A stretch of DNA of 9,141 nucleotides, from assembly GCA_030620125.1 (NCBI GenBank), contig JAUXFI010000069.1, positions 1 to 9,141 on the forward strand, given 5' to 3'. The notes below the pieces were generated by a model, which ran no database searches, was not told the DNA's origin, and worked only from the letters and a program-made list of their open reading frames with translations. Every line of letters begins with the position of its first letter. The stretch's first letter is position 1. Below are positions 1-6,531 of the stretch, piece by piece. Position numbers and translations under genes: made by a program. Source of the stretch: Anaerolineae bacterium. Lineage in GTDB: Bacteria; Chloroflexota; Anaerolineae; B4-G1.

Positions 1-2052
1 GCTCTCCGTGGGCTTGCAGACACAGGGGCCGATCTGGACAGCCTGATCCGGCCAGGGAGAGGGGGAGCCACCGGCGGCCTCGGCGGGTAGCCGCGCTCCG
101 CTGGCGGGGTCCCACACACCCAGAGCGATGGTGTATTCTCCCGGCTGTGGGGTGTCAAAGTGTCGCACGTCGCGCACGAGCTCGCCGGGCTGCCACAGCC
201 AGAAAGGGAGCATCCCCAGCAGCGGGTAGCCATCCGCCTGCGCGACCAGAGCGCCGTCGGGGGCGAGCAGGTGCGCAAAGATGGTCACGTCTGCGTCCAG
301 CGCGGCTTTGAGCTGCCAGTGCGCGGTGAGACGCGCCTGTCCGGCCTCGTCGCAGGTGCAGGCCGCGTCCAGCAGCGTCAAGCGATCCCCGAAGCGGGCC
401 AACGCCCTCCCCTCCCTTGTAGGGGATGGGCCGGGGGAGGGGTAGGAGCCGGCCTCGACCAGGCGGATGCGCTCAGGCTCGTACCGCGTCAGGTAGACGG
501 CACGGGCGCGACGAATGGCGGCCGTCAGTTCCTCCCAGCCGGCTGGCTGCCCGAAGAGCTGGTAGGTGTAGCCCGGCGGTTCGTCCACGGCGACGATACC
601 ACAGGCGACCGCTTCGGCTGCGTCGCGGAGATGCGTGTGGACGTAGACGAGTTCACCGGCGCTGACGCGCGCGGGCAGCGGGGTGAAACCCTCAAAGCCC
701 AGGGGGTAGACGCGGCTGCGGGGTGTGATGCGCATCGGCAGATTGACCAGCAGCAGGGGCCGTTGCTGCGTGGCGGCGTCCGCCGTTTCCCACAGGCTCT
801 CGCCGGCCATCTCGTAGAGCTGCATCCCGTCGCGGACAAAGATGGCCGCCGGAGTTATCAGCATCACCAGCAGCGCCCCGCTGATTGCTGCGCGCCAGGA
901 TGGACGCACTTGCGCGATCCAACCGCTCGCGGCGGCTGTCCACACCAGGGCGGCGCCCGCTGCCGTCATATACAGAAAACGGGGGGCCAGCGCGAACCAG
1001 TCGGCCTCCATCGAGACCAGTGGCGGCAGGGCGAAGAGCGCGAACCAGCCCGCCCCCAGCCAGAACGCGCCCCGGTTCCATCGCAACCCGCTCCAGACCA
1101 GCAGCGCCAGCGTCGGCAGGGCGACGAGCCACAGGCAGAGTTCGGGGTCGAGCCCGGCCCACGCAGCCAGCCGTTGCGCCAGGGGTGCCGTGGGGTAGGT
1201 CAGGCCCTGTGCCAGGTAGGCCGCGTTGCGCTGCAGGTCGGGCAGGGTGAGGCCAAATCTGGTGACGCCGGCCCCGCGCATCGTGCGCCAGAGCGCGAGT
1301 GTGGCCAGGAACAGTCCGGCGAAAGCGAGGGGCCACTGCCACGAGAATGAGCGGCGCTGCCAGCGGTGTTGCAGCCAGCCTATCCCCTCGCTCAACACGA
1401 CCAGCGGCCCGACCAGCAAGCCGGCCTCGTAGTTGAGCGGGGCCAGCGCGGCGAGCAACAGCGCCAGCCCGATCCAGCGTATCCCGTGACCCTGGCGGCC
1501 CCGGTCGTAGGCCAGCAGTGCGCCGGCGGCCATCGCGCTGACCAGCGGGTTGTAAACTGCGCCGGGCCAGGCGACGGCCTGGCGCGAGAACGGAAAGGCA
1601 GCAAAGATCGCGGTGGCCAGGCAGGCGGAGTAGGACGCAGATAAACGCAGATGAGCGTTGATTCCTTCTTTTATCTGCGAGAATCTGCGAGAATCCGCGT
1701 CCGATTTCGAGACAGGTGGTCGTATCCAGGCAACGGCCAGCAACCCGGCGAGCCAGGCAGCGGCAAAGTGGGCGATCAGGTTGAGAAAGTGCAGGCCCTG
1801 CGGGTGCAGGCCCCCGGCGACGCCGCCCCACAAGCGCCAGAGTGTGTACCACAGGGGCCGGTAGTAGCCGTAGGGGCTGGGGCTGGTCCACAGCTCGCGC
1901 CACGAGATAGTCTCCAGCCAGGGGATCTGTACCAGGTCGTCGGAGAACAGCGGAAGCGAGAGCGCGTCCCCGTACAGCAGCCCGGTGAGCGCCAGCGCGA
2001 CGAGGGCTGAGGCGACGGCAGGGTGGGTCAGTGAGCGCAAGAAGGCTTTCAT
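1..2052 (-). CDS. Polytopic membrane glycosyltransferase-like protein (GT-C/ArnT-PMT style), 3' end beyond window
   Basis: The frame is open from ATG (2052-2050) to the window edge: 684 codons with no stop, so the C-terminus is missing. Residues 12-31 are a hydrophobic first membrane segment, followed by a loop with FSDDLVQIPWLE (acidic pair D38-D39) and YYRPLWYTLWRLW (63-75). This resembles the first external loop of GT-C polyprenol-phosphate-sugar glycosyltransferases, where acidic residues act in catalysis. Many further hydrophobic segments follow to about residue 415. From about 550 on the protein looks soluble and beta-rich (TIFAHLLAPDGALVAQADGY, then PGEYTIALGVWDPASG). Two dispersed repeats are read in frame, at residues 117-140 and 536-550. 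Inference: sugar transfer to a lipid or protein at the outer membrane face. An uncharacterised non-enzymatic membrane protein is possible. The gene is divergent from the ABC operon, so a functional link is not implied. The coding call is firm; the enzymatic role is moderate. Confidence 0.82.
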   Translation of the reverse strand, partial: MKAFLRSLTHPAVASALVALALTGLLYGDALSLPLFSDDLVQIPWLETISWRELWTSPSPYGYYRPLWYTLWRLWGGVAGGLHPQGLHFLNLIAHFAAAWLAGLLAVAWIRPPVSKSDADSRRFSQIKEGINAHLRLSASYSACLATAIFAAFPFSRQAVAWPGAVYNPLVSAMAAGALLAYDRGRQGHGIRWIGLALLLAALAPLNYEAGLLVGPLVVLSEGIGWLQHRWQRRSFSWQWPLAFAGLFLATLALWRTMRGAGVTRFGLTLPDLQRNAAYLAQGLTYPTAPLAQRLAAWAGLDPELCLWLVALPTLALLVWSGLRWNRGAFWLGAGWFALFALPPLVSMEADWFALAPRFLYMTAAGAALVWTAAASGWIAQVRPSWRAAISGALLVMLITPAAIFVRDGMQLYEMAGESLWETADAATQQRPLLLVNLPMRITPRSRVYPLGFEGFTPLPARVSAGELVYVHTHLRDAAEAVACGIVAVDEPPGYTYQLFGQPAGWEELTAAIRRARAVYLTRYEPERIRLVEAGSYPSPGPSPTREGRALARFGDRLTLLDAACTCDEAGQARLTAHWQLKAALDADVTIFAHLLAPDGALVAQADGYPLLGMLPFWLWQPGELVRDVRHFDTPQPGEYTIALGVWDPASGARLPAEAAGGSPSPWPDQAVQIGPCVCKPTES
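405..442 (+). repeat. Dispersed G-rich palindromic element, copy A (inside a CDS)
   Basis: The plus strand reads a C-rich arm (CCCTCCCCTCCC), TTGTA, then GGGGATGGG, CC and GGGGGAGGGG. It shares this plan with copies at 4627, 5622 and 6568, all in the same plus-strand orientation. Here the host gene is on the minus strand, so the element is translated backwards as residues of the type SYPSPGPSPTREGRA (536-550). It sits between the membrane part and the soluble C-terminal domain and keeps the frame open. Confidence 0.75.
1633..1702. repeat. ATCTGCG-type palindromic dispersed element inside the glycosyltransferase gene
   Basis: The left arm is GGACGCAGATAAACGCAGAT (1633-1652). The right arm carries ATCTGCGAGAATCTGCGAG followed by AATCCGCGTCC, ending at 1702. 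The outer ten bases pair 9 of 10 (GGACGCAGAT against ATCCGCGTCC), so the unit can fold into a long imperfect hairpin around an AT-richer centre. Similar ATCTGCG/ATCCGCG units are familiar dispersed repeats in genomes of several environmental phyla (general knowledge, not searched). It is translated in frame as a polar insert (about residues 117-140) between two hydrophobic segments. Confidence 0.75.
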
Positions 2053-2060
2053 ATCCTGAT

Positions 2061-2088
2061 AGTTTATCACAGTGGGAGGAGAGTGCAA
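2061..2088 (-). promoter_or_regulatory. Possible minus-strand promoter with very short leader
   Basis: On the minus strand TTGCAC (2088-2083) and TAAACT (2066-2061) are 16 nt apart; the -10 matches the consensus at 4 of 6 positions. Transcription would begin within a few bases of the ATG at 2052, giving a nearly leaderless mRNA. That fits the weak ribosome binding site there (only AGGA, one base from the ATG). A perfect small dyad, TGATA-GTT-TATCA (2057-2069), overlaps the -10 and could be an operator. Confidence 0.35.
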
Positions 2089-2133
2089 GGCCCTGCGTCG
2101 AGCAGTCGTCGGGTATTCGCCTGGTAATCGGAG

Positions 2134-2161
2134 TTGAGCCTGATAGGGGATGTGTTATAAT
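2134..2161 (+). promoter_or_regulatory. Sigma-70-type promoter for the plus-strand operon
   Basis: TTGAGC (2134-2139) and a perfect TATAAT (2156-2161) are separated by 16 nt, and TGT directly before the -10 forms an extended -10. The predicted start is near 2168, giving a leader of about 70 nt before the ATG at 2238. This is the best promoter-like sequence I noticed in the intergenic region and is correctly placed for the genes that follow. Confidence 0.65.
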
Positions 2162-2162
2162 A

Positions 2163-2179
2163 GTTCACAATGTGTGGAC
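2163..2179. promoter_or_regulatory. Dyad at the predicted transcription start, candidate operator
   Basis: GTTCACA-ATG-TGTGGAC is a 17-bp dyad with 6 of 7 arm positions complementary, starting two bases after the -10 hexamer. A regulator bound here would block initiation. No regulator gene is visible in the window, so its protein partner is unknown, and short dyads arise by chance. Confidence 0.3.
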
Positions 2180-2194
2180 TGGAACCTGCGGGTG

Positions 2195-2232
2195 TCGTCG
2201 AACGTCTTGAGGGCGTGCATCTCGACGAGGAG
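2195..2232 (+). promoter_or_regulatory. Leader hairpin touching the Shine-Dalgarno sequence of the 792-residue protein gene
   Basis: TCGTCGA (2195-2201) is perfectly complementary to TCGACGA (2222-2228), with a 20-nt loop that holds a further ACG/CGT pairing. The Shine-Dalgarno sequence GAGGAG (2227-2232) lies 5 nt before the ATG at 2238 and supports that start. Its first two bases are inside the stem, so folding could reduce translation. The binding site is well supported; the regulatory role is inference. Confidence 0.4.
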
Positions 2233-2237
2233 TATGT

Positions 2238-4616
2238 ATGAGACGGATAATCTGGAGTACCCTGGCGGTCGCGATCCTGTTGGCGTGGGTGCAGGGGCCT
2301 GCCCTTGCCCAGGAAGGTGGCCCGACGATGCAGGTACTGGTTGGTTTTGATGGTTATTGCCCCAGTGACGGCTGGTGTTTCATATACGTCGTCCTCTCCA
2401 ACGAGGGTGCGGACATTGAGGGGGAGTTGCGCGTCGAGGATTCCCACATAGCCGACCACGACGTGTACGCCCACCACGTCCTGTTGCCCGCCCGTTCGCG
2501 CAAGGCGTACACCCTGAATATCCCACGGATTAAATCGGCCCTGGACGTGCGGCTGGTAGCTGATGAGCGCGTGCTTGCCTTCCAACATGTCCAGCGGCGC
2601 TATGTGAACGAGACAGATCGGCTCTACGGCGTCGCCAGCGGTAGCCCCTCGGCGCTCAACTTTCTGAGTGACGTCGCGCCAGCAGGCAGTACGGCGGTGG
2701 TGGCTCACCTGGACCTGGAGACGCTGCCACCCAATCCACTGGGTTGGGAGGGACTCGACGTATTGGTGCTGAACGACGTGGACACGACCGCGCTCAGCAG
2801 CCAGCAGCGGGAGGCCTTGGAGACGTGGGTGGCGCACGGCGGACATCTGATCGTGGGCGGCGGCGCAGGGGCGGCCCGCACGGTTGCCGGCGTGGCCGAC
2901 CTGTTGCCGGTCACGGTAGGCGGCACGCGCTCGGTTGACGATCTGTGGGCACTGGGCGAGCGCTTGGGCGCTCCCACCGCTGCAGGCCCCTACGCCGTGG
3001 CCGAGGCGACGTTACGGGATGGGGAAGCACTCATCGAGCAAAAAGACGAGCAAGAAGATGGGCAAGGGGACCTCATCCTGGTGGCTCGCCGTAGCTATGG
3101 TGCAGGCACGGTGGACTTTGTGGCCTTTGATGCAGGGCTGAACCCTTTCACTCGTTGGAATGACAACGCTCACCTGTGGGAGTTGATCGTTGGCGCAAGA
3201 ACCACGGGTGACCGGCGGCTTACTGTACGCAATGGACATAATGCTCGTGAGTCCATCAACTCTATCCCAGGCATGGAGCTTCCCTCCGCACTACAGATCC
3301 TGGCCTTTATGCTCGTCTACACGCTGTTGATCGGACCCGTCAATTACCTCGTCTTGCGCAAGCTGGACCGGCGGGAACTGGCCTGGCTGACCATCCCGGC
3401 GTTAGTCGTAGGATTTACGGCCATCGCCTACCTGACAGGCTTCCAGATCCGGGGCGGCATGCCGATTGTGCACCGGCTGGCCGTGGTGTACGTGCCGGAG
3501 GGACTCCCCTCCGCTTCCGGGGGGGCGGGGGGGGTGACAGGGCGCGTGAGCCAGGTGGTGGGGCTTTTCTCGCCCCGGCGTTCGAATTACGACGTGTGGG
3601 TGGCAGGCGCAGGGGTGCGCGAAATCCCCGACGATTATTACGGCGGCCCGGCAAAGCAGCCGCTATATGTCGTCGAGGAGGCGGAGGGCCTGACTGTGAC
3701 AGGCTTGCGGGTGGATGTGGGTGGTATCCGGCCTTTTGTCACCGAGGGGTACGTGGACGTCTCGGCTGTGGAGGCCGACCTGCAACTGGCTGTCAGTAGT
3801 TCAGGCGACCTGCGGGTGGAAGGGACACTGCATAACGGCGAGTCGCCTCTGAAAGACGCCGTTCTCATCGTGGGTGATCGCCAGCAGCGGTTGGGAGACC
3901 TGGAGGCTGGTGAGGAGGCGGATGTCCATCTCGTGTATACCTCCTCCAGCTACAGCCAGCCCAGCATCTCGGAACAAATCCTGGGGACAGTGAGCTTGTG
4001 GGAGGATCGAGAGCTGTATCGCCGGTATCAGTTCATTGAGGCGCTGCTCTCCACTTACGACAGGGGGCTGGGGCTGGGGAAGAAGGTGTGCCTGGTGGGC
4101 TGGGCCGAGGAGGCTCCGCTGCCGGTTGAGGTGGTGGGGCGGCCTTTTTCCACGCTCGGAACTACACTCTACGTGTACGCTCTGCCGGTCGCGGGGCTGG
4201 AGGGGGGCTTGACGGTTACCATTCCTCCAGGATTGATCACGCGCCAGGTTGAGGAGACCACAGGCGACGTGAATGTGTGGCCTGAGGGATTCCACGTGGG
4301 GAACGAATCGGCGGTTGTGCTGCGCTTCACCGTCTGGGAGGGAGTGACGGTACAGCAGGTAGACGAATTGGTGTTGGACTTGCAGGGTAGCAGCTATGGC
4401 AACACGTCTCATCCGTCCCATCCGCCGGCGGTTTCACTGTGGAACGAGGAGAGCGGCGCTTGGGAAAAGTTGGGCGTTGGCTGGGGGCAACATTCGATTC
4501 CCAATGCCGGGGCTTATGTCATTCCGCCGGGTGACGTGTTGTTGCGACTGGAGACGTATACTGCATCGTCGGCAGATGTGCATAACCTGACGATCACGAT
4601 CAAGGGGCAGCGGTGA
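2238..4616 (+). CDS. Exported membrane-anchored protein with glutamine-amidotransferase-like segment
   Basis: This 792-residue protein begins with a signal peptide (MRRIIW, a hydrophobic stretch to about residue 20, AxA-like ALA at 22-24). Residues about 25-160 look like an extracytoplasmic beta domain. Residues about 170-215 (LDVLVLNDVDTTALSS, then LETWVAHGGHLIVGGG) resemble the Rossmann-like core of class I glutamine-amidotransferase-like folds; I see no Cys-His catalytic pair there, so a binding role is more likely than catalysis. Two membrane segments follow at about 350-371 (with LLIGPVNYLVLRKL) and 381-403. The rest, about 410-792, is again beta-rich and hydrophilic. The gene has its own promoter and Shine-Dalgarno site, is first in the operon, and ends 49 nt before the ATPase start. 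Proteins of this layout are often found next to ABC-2 transporter genes. Function is unknown; a partner or sensor of the transporter is my inference. Confidence 0.88.
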   Translation: MRRIIWSTLAVAILLAWVQGPALAQEGGPTMQVLVGFDGYCPSDGWCFIYVVLSNEGADIEGELRVEDSHIADHDVYAHHVLLPARSRKAYTLNIPRIKSALDVRLVADERVLAFQHVQRRYVNETDRLYGVASGSPSALNFLSDVAPAGSTAVVAHLDLETLPPNPLGWEGLDVLVLNDVDTTALSSQQREALETWVAHGGHLIVGGGAGAARTVAGVADLLPVTVGGTRSVDDLWALGERLGAPTAAGPYAVAEATLRDGEALIEQKDEQEDGQGDLILVARRSYGAGTVDFVAFDAGLNPFTRWNDNAHLWELIVGARTTGDRRLTVRNGHNARESINSIPGMELPSALQILAFMLVYTLLIGPVNYLVLRKLDRRELAWLTIPALVVGFTAIAYLTGFQIRGGMPIVHRLAVVYVPEGLPSASGGAGGVTGRVSQVVGLFSPRRSNYDVWVAGAGVREIPDDYYGGPAKQPLYVVEEAEGLTVTGLRVDVGGIRPFVTEGYVDVSAVEADLQLAVSSSGDLRVEGTLHNGESPLKDAVLIVGDRQQRLGDLEAGEEADVHLVYTSSSYSQPSISEQILGTVSLWEDRELYRRYQFIEALLSTYDRGLGLGKKVCLVGWAEEAPLPVEVVGRPFSTLGTTLYVYALPVAGLEGGLTVTIPPGLITRQVEETTGDVNVWPEGFHVGNESAVVLRFTVWEGVTVQQVDELVLDLQGSSYGNTSHPSHPPAVSLWNEESGAWEKLGVGWGQHSIPNAGAYVIPPGDVLLRLETYTASSADVHNLTITIKGQR
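3519..3534 (+). repeat. G7-C-G8 homopolymer tract inside the 792-residue protein gene
   Basis: Seven G, one C and eight G are read in frame as Gly-Gly-Ala-Gly-Gly. It is preceded by CTCCCCTCCGCTTCC (3504-3518), so the whole resembles a degraded copy of the C-rich/G-rich dispersed element seen at 4627 and 5622. Such tracts are prone to slippage and to sequencing length errors; the frame is intact as given. Confidence 0.5.
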
Positions 4617-4626
4617 CGTTGTCGTT

Positions 4627-4662
4627 CCTCTCCCCTTGCAGGGGAGGGGTTGGGGGAGGGGT
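4627..4662 (+). repeat. Dispersed G-rich palindromic element, copy B (fills gap before ABC ATPase)
   Basis: CCTCTCCCC, TTGCA, GGGGAGGGG, TT, GGGGGAGGGG, T. The first two arms form a hairpin; the second G-rich block carries GGAGGGG, four bases before the GTG start of the ATPase, and so appears to serve as its ribosome binding site. The four G-runs of at least 4 with loops of 1-2 nt are also an ideal G-quadruplex pattern on the mRNA strand. Confidence 0.85.
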
Positions 4663-4665
4663 AGA

Positions 4666-5610
4666 GTGGCGATTATCGAGGCGCGGGGTTTGACCAAGCG
4701 GTACGGCCAACTGACGGCGGTGGCGGGGCTGGATCTCTCAGTCGAGGAAGGGGCGGTGTTCGGTTTCGTCGGGCCAAACGGGGCTGGCAAGACGACGACG
4801 ATGCGCATTCTGGCGACGCTCTTGCGCCCGACAGCGGGGGAGGCGTGGGTGGCAGGCCACTCGGTGCGCAAGGATCGTCGTGGCGTGCGGCGGGCCATCG
4901 GTTATATGCCCGATTTCTTCGGCGTCTATGGTGACATGAAGGTCTGGGAGTACCTGGATTTTTTTGCTGCCTGCTACGAGATTCTCTCGGAGACTCGTTG
5001 CCGGCTGGTGGATGATTTGCTCGAGTTGGTGGACCTGGCGCACCGGCGGGAGGACTATGTGGATGCGCTCTCGCGGGGGATGAAGCAGCGGCTTTGCCTG
5101 GCGCGGGCGCTGGCCCATGATCCCCAAGTGTTGATCCTCGACGAGCCAGCCTCGGGCCTGGACCCCCGGGCGCGGGTCGAGATTCGCGAGCTCCTGCGTG
5201 AGTTGCAGGCGATGGGCAAGACGATTTTCGTGTCCTCCCACATCCTCGTGGAGATTGAAGAGATCTGCACGCACATCGGGATCATCGAAGCGGGGCGACT
5301 GGTGGCGACGGGCACGCTGGAGGAGATGCGGCAGCGTATTCAGGCCCAGCGTGTCGTGAAGGTGGGCCTGACGGGGCGGGTCGAGGAGGCGCAGGTGTGG
5401 CTGGAGGGCTGGCCGGGCGTCGCGCGCGTCGAGCCGGTGACGGGGAACGGCGAGGGTGATCTGCAGGTCACGTTTGCCGGGGACGACGAGGCGCTGGCCC
5501 GGCTGTTGAGCGAGATGGCGAACGCGGGCTTTCCGGTGATGCTGTTCCGCGAGGAAATCGGCGACCTGGAGGACGTGTTTATGCGGTTGACGGAGGGGGT
5601 TGTGTCGTAG
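4666..5610 (+). CDS. ABC-2 type transporter ATP-binding protein
   Basis: This 314-residue nucleotide-binding subunit would bind and hydrolyse ATP on the cytoplasmic face and drive the two permeases encoded next. Visible motifs are Walker A GPNGAGKT (36-43), the Q-loop region YMPD with Asp83 in place of Gln, the signature LSRGMKQRL (135-143), Walker B VLILDE (155-160), D-loop SGLD (163-166) and the switch His192 in SSH. The variant SRGMK signature and YMPD are typical of the DrrA/CcmA/NatA-like group. The C-terminal ~85 residues (about 225-314, ending LEDVFMRLTEGVVS) match the accessory domain common in this group. I chose GTG 4666 because the protein then starts VAIIEARGLTKRYG, as usual for the family. 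A TTG at 4636 would only add residues read from the repeat. Substrate cannot be inferred. Confidence 0.95.
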   Translation: MAIIEARGLTKRYGQLTAVAGLDLSVEEGAVFGFVGPNGAGKTTTMRILATLLRPTAGEAWVAGHSVRKDRRGVRRAIGYMPDFFGVYGDMKVWEYLDFFAACYEILSETRCRLVDDLLELVDLAHRREDYVDALSRGMKQRLCLARALAHDPQVLILDEPASGLDPRARVEIRELLRELQAMGKTIFVSSHILVEIEEICTHIGIIEAGRLVATGTLEEMRQRIQAQRVVKVGLTGRVEEAQVWLEGWPGVARVEPVTGNGEGDLQVTFAGDDEALARLLSEMANAGFPVMLFREEIGDLEDVFMRLTEGVVS

Positions 5611-5621
5611 AGCGATATGTT

Positions 5622-5657
5622 CCCCTCCCCCCGCAGGGGAGGGGTTGGGGGAGGGGT
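5622..5657 (+). repeat. Dispersed G-rich palindromic element, copy C (fills gap before permease 1)
   Basis: CCCCTCCCC (5622-5630), CCGCA, GGGGAGGGG (5636-5644), TT, GGGGGAGGGG (5647-5656), T. The first two arms are a perfect 9-bp inverted repeat. The 3' G-block gives GGAGGGG just upstream of the TTG start at 5660. As in copy B, the element occupies nearly all of a 49-nt intergenic gap and contains four G-runs. Confidence 0.87.
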
Positions 5658-5659
5658 CT

Positions 5660-6520
5660 TTGACCGAACGTTGGCAATCCGTACTCGACCATCCCATCCT
5701 CCGGCTAGAGTTGCGGCGCATCCGTCGCAATCGCTGGTGGCCGGGGCGGCGCTTTTTCCTGTTCTACCCGGCGCTGCTGGGGTGCGCGTTGGGCTACGGC
5801 GTGTTTCTGGCGTTGGCTGAGTCGCAAGGGGGGCAACTGGCGGCCCTCGTCACCGGCGTGCCGGTGATCTGTCTGCTGGGCGTGGTCACCTCATTGTTGG
5901 CCTTTGCCCTGCCGTGGATTGCGCCGGCGCTCACCGCCTCGACAATTGCCCGCGAGCGAGAACTGGGTACGCTCGACTTGCTGCGGGCAACGTTGTTGAC
6001 CGAGCGTTCCATTGTGCTGGGCAAGTTGGGCGGATGCCTGGCGCGGTTGTGGCCGGGTATTCTCGCGTTGGCGTTGCTGGCCCCGTTTCAGTTGGTCGGG
6101 ACGGTTGCCTGGATGGGTGGAAGTGGTTTGTCTGGTCTTTTTGCGATAGACCTCGGATTTGAAAGAGGGCTGTCGTGGGTGTGGGGATTTTTGCTGACGG
6201 GTGTGGTAGGGCTACTCAGGCCGTGGGGCGACCTGGCGCTCCACGCAGCGGTGGGGTTGTTTGTCTCGGCGCTGTCTCGCTCGCCGGGGACGGCTATCGC
6301 GGTCTCGTATGGCGCGGTCCTGGTGGCGCGGGTGACCCTGTGGCTGGGGCAAACATTGTTCTCTGGACTTGGTTCGCTGTTGCTCGTCGGCCCGATGCTG
6401 GCCGTACCGGAGGCCGTGATGCTGATACCGGCATTGGTGTCGCTGGCGACGGTGTTTATCGAGGTGCTGGGAGCGGCTTTGCTGGTCTGGGGAGCCATCT
6501 GGGCGCTGAAGCGGATGTAG
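5660..6520 (+). CDS. ABC-2 type transporter permease subunit 1
   Basis: A 286-residue integral membrane protein. A short cytoplasmic N-terminus (HPILRLELRRIRRNRWW) precedes hydrophobic segments at about 33-54, 62-93, 123-147, 170-186 and several more to the C-terminus, which ends LKRM. After the second segment comes IARERELGTLDLLRATLL (96-113) and then VLGKLG, the ERE-GT-LLR-T...GK pattern of ABC-2 permeases; this loop probably contacts the ATPase. Start choice: TTG 5660 has GGAGGGG three bases upstream. A TTG at 5600 would overlap the ATPase gene and add twenty residues encoded mainly by the repeat, with no spacing to its G-rich tract. The two permeases differ in sequence, suggesting a heterodimeric channel with one ATPase type. 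Identity as a permease is strong; the start is less certain. Confidence 0.9.
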   Translation: MTERWQSVLDHPILRLELRRIRRNRWWPGRRFFLFYPALLGCALGYGVFLALAESQGGQLAALVTGVPVICLLGVVTSLLAFALPWIAPALTASTIARERELGTLDLLRATLLTERSIVLGKLGGCLARLWPGILALALLAPFQLVGTVAWMGGSGLSGLFAIDLGFERGLSWVWGFLLTGVVGLLRPWGDLALHAAVGLFVSALSRSPGTAIAVSYGAVLVARVTLWLGQTLFSGLGSLLLVGPMLAVPEAVMLIPALVSLATVFIEVLGAALLVWGAIWALKRM

Positions 6521-6525
6521 GGAGG
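6521..6525 (+). promoter_or_regulatory. Shine-Dalgarno GGAGG that decides the start of permease 2
   Basis: GGAGG directly follows the permease 1 stop codon (6518-6520) and lies 6 nt before GTG 6532. The in-frame ATG at 6541 would be 15 nt away, so GTG is preferred. The coupling of stop codon and binding site suggests translational coupling. Confidence 0.65.
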
Positions 6526-6531
6526 TATATA

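Noticed and set aside
160..1350. Plus-strand reading frame of 396 codons
   Set aside because: Antisense to the glycosyltransferase-like gene, low-complexity Arg/Gly/Gln composition, no ribosome binding site or recognisable domain.
692..1903. Long minus-strand reading frame of about 403 codons with its own ATG
   Set aside because: It lies in a different frame from the hydrophobic protein read from ATG 2052. Its translation is Arg/Pro/Gly-rich, with no membrane segments or family motifs, as expected of an off-frame shadow in GC-rich DNA.
4627..4662. Rho-independent terminator between the first gene and the ATPase
   Set aside because: The hairpin arms are GC-rich, but no U-run follows; a G-rich block with the next ribosome binding site follows instead. 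The same structure recurs before permease 1, inside an evident operon.
5600..5659. Earlier TTG start (5600) for permease 1
   Set aside because: It would translate the repeat as a Pro/Gly-rich tail, and has its G-rich tract directly against the start codon with no spacing. TTG 5660 leaves the conventional permease N-terminus.
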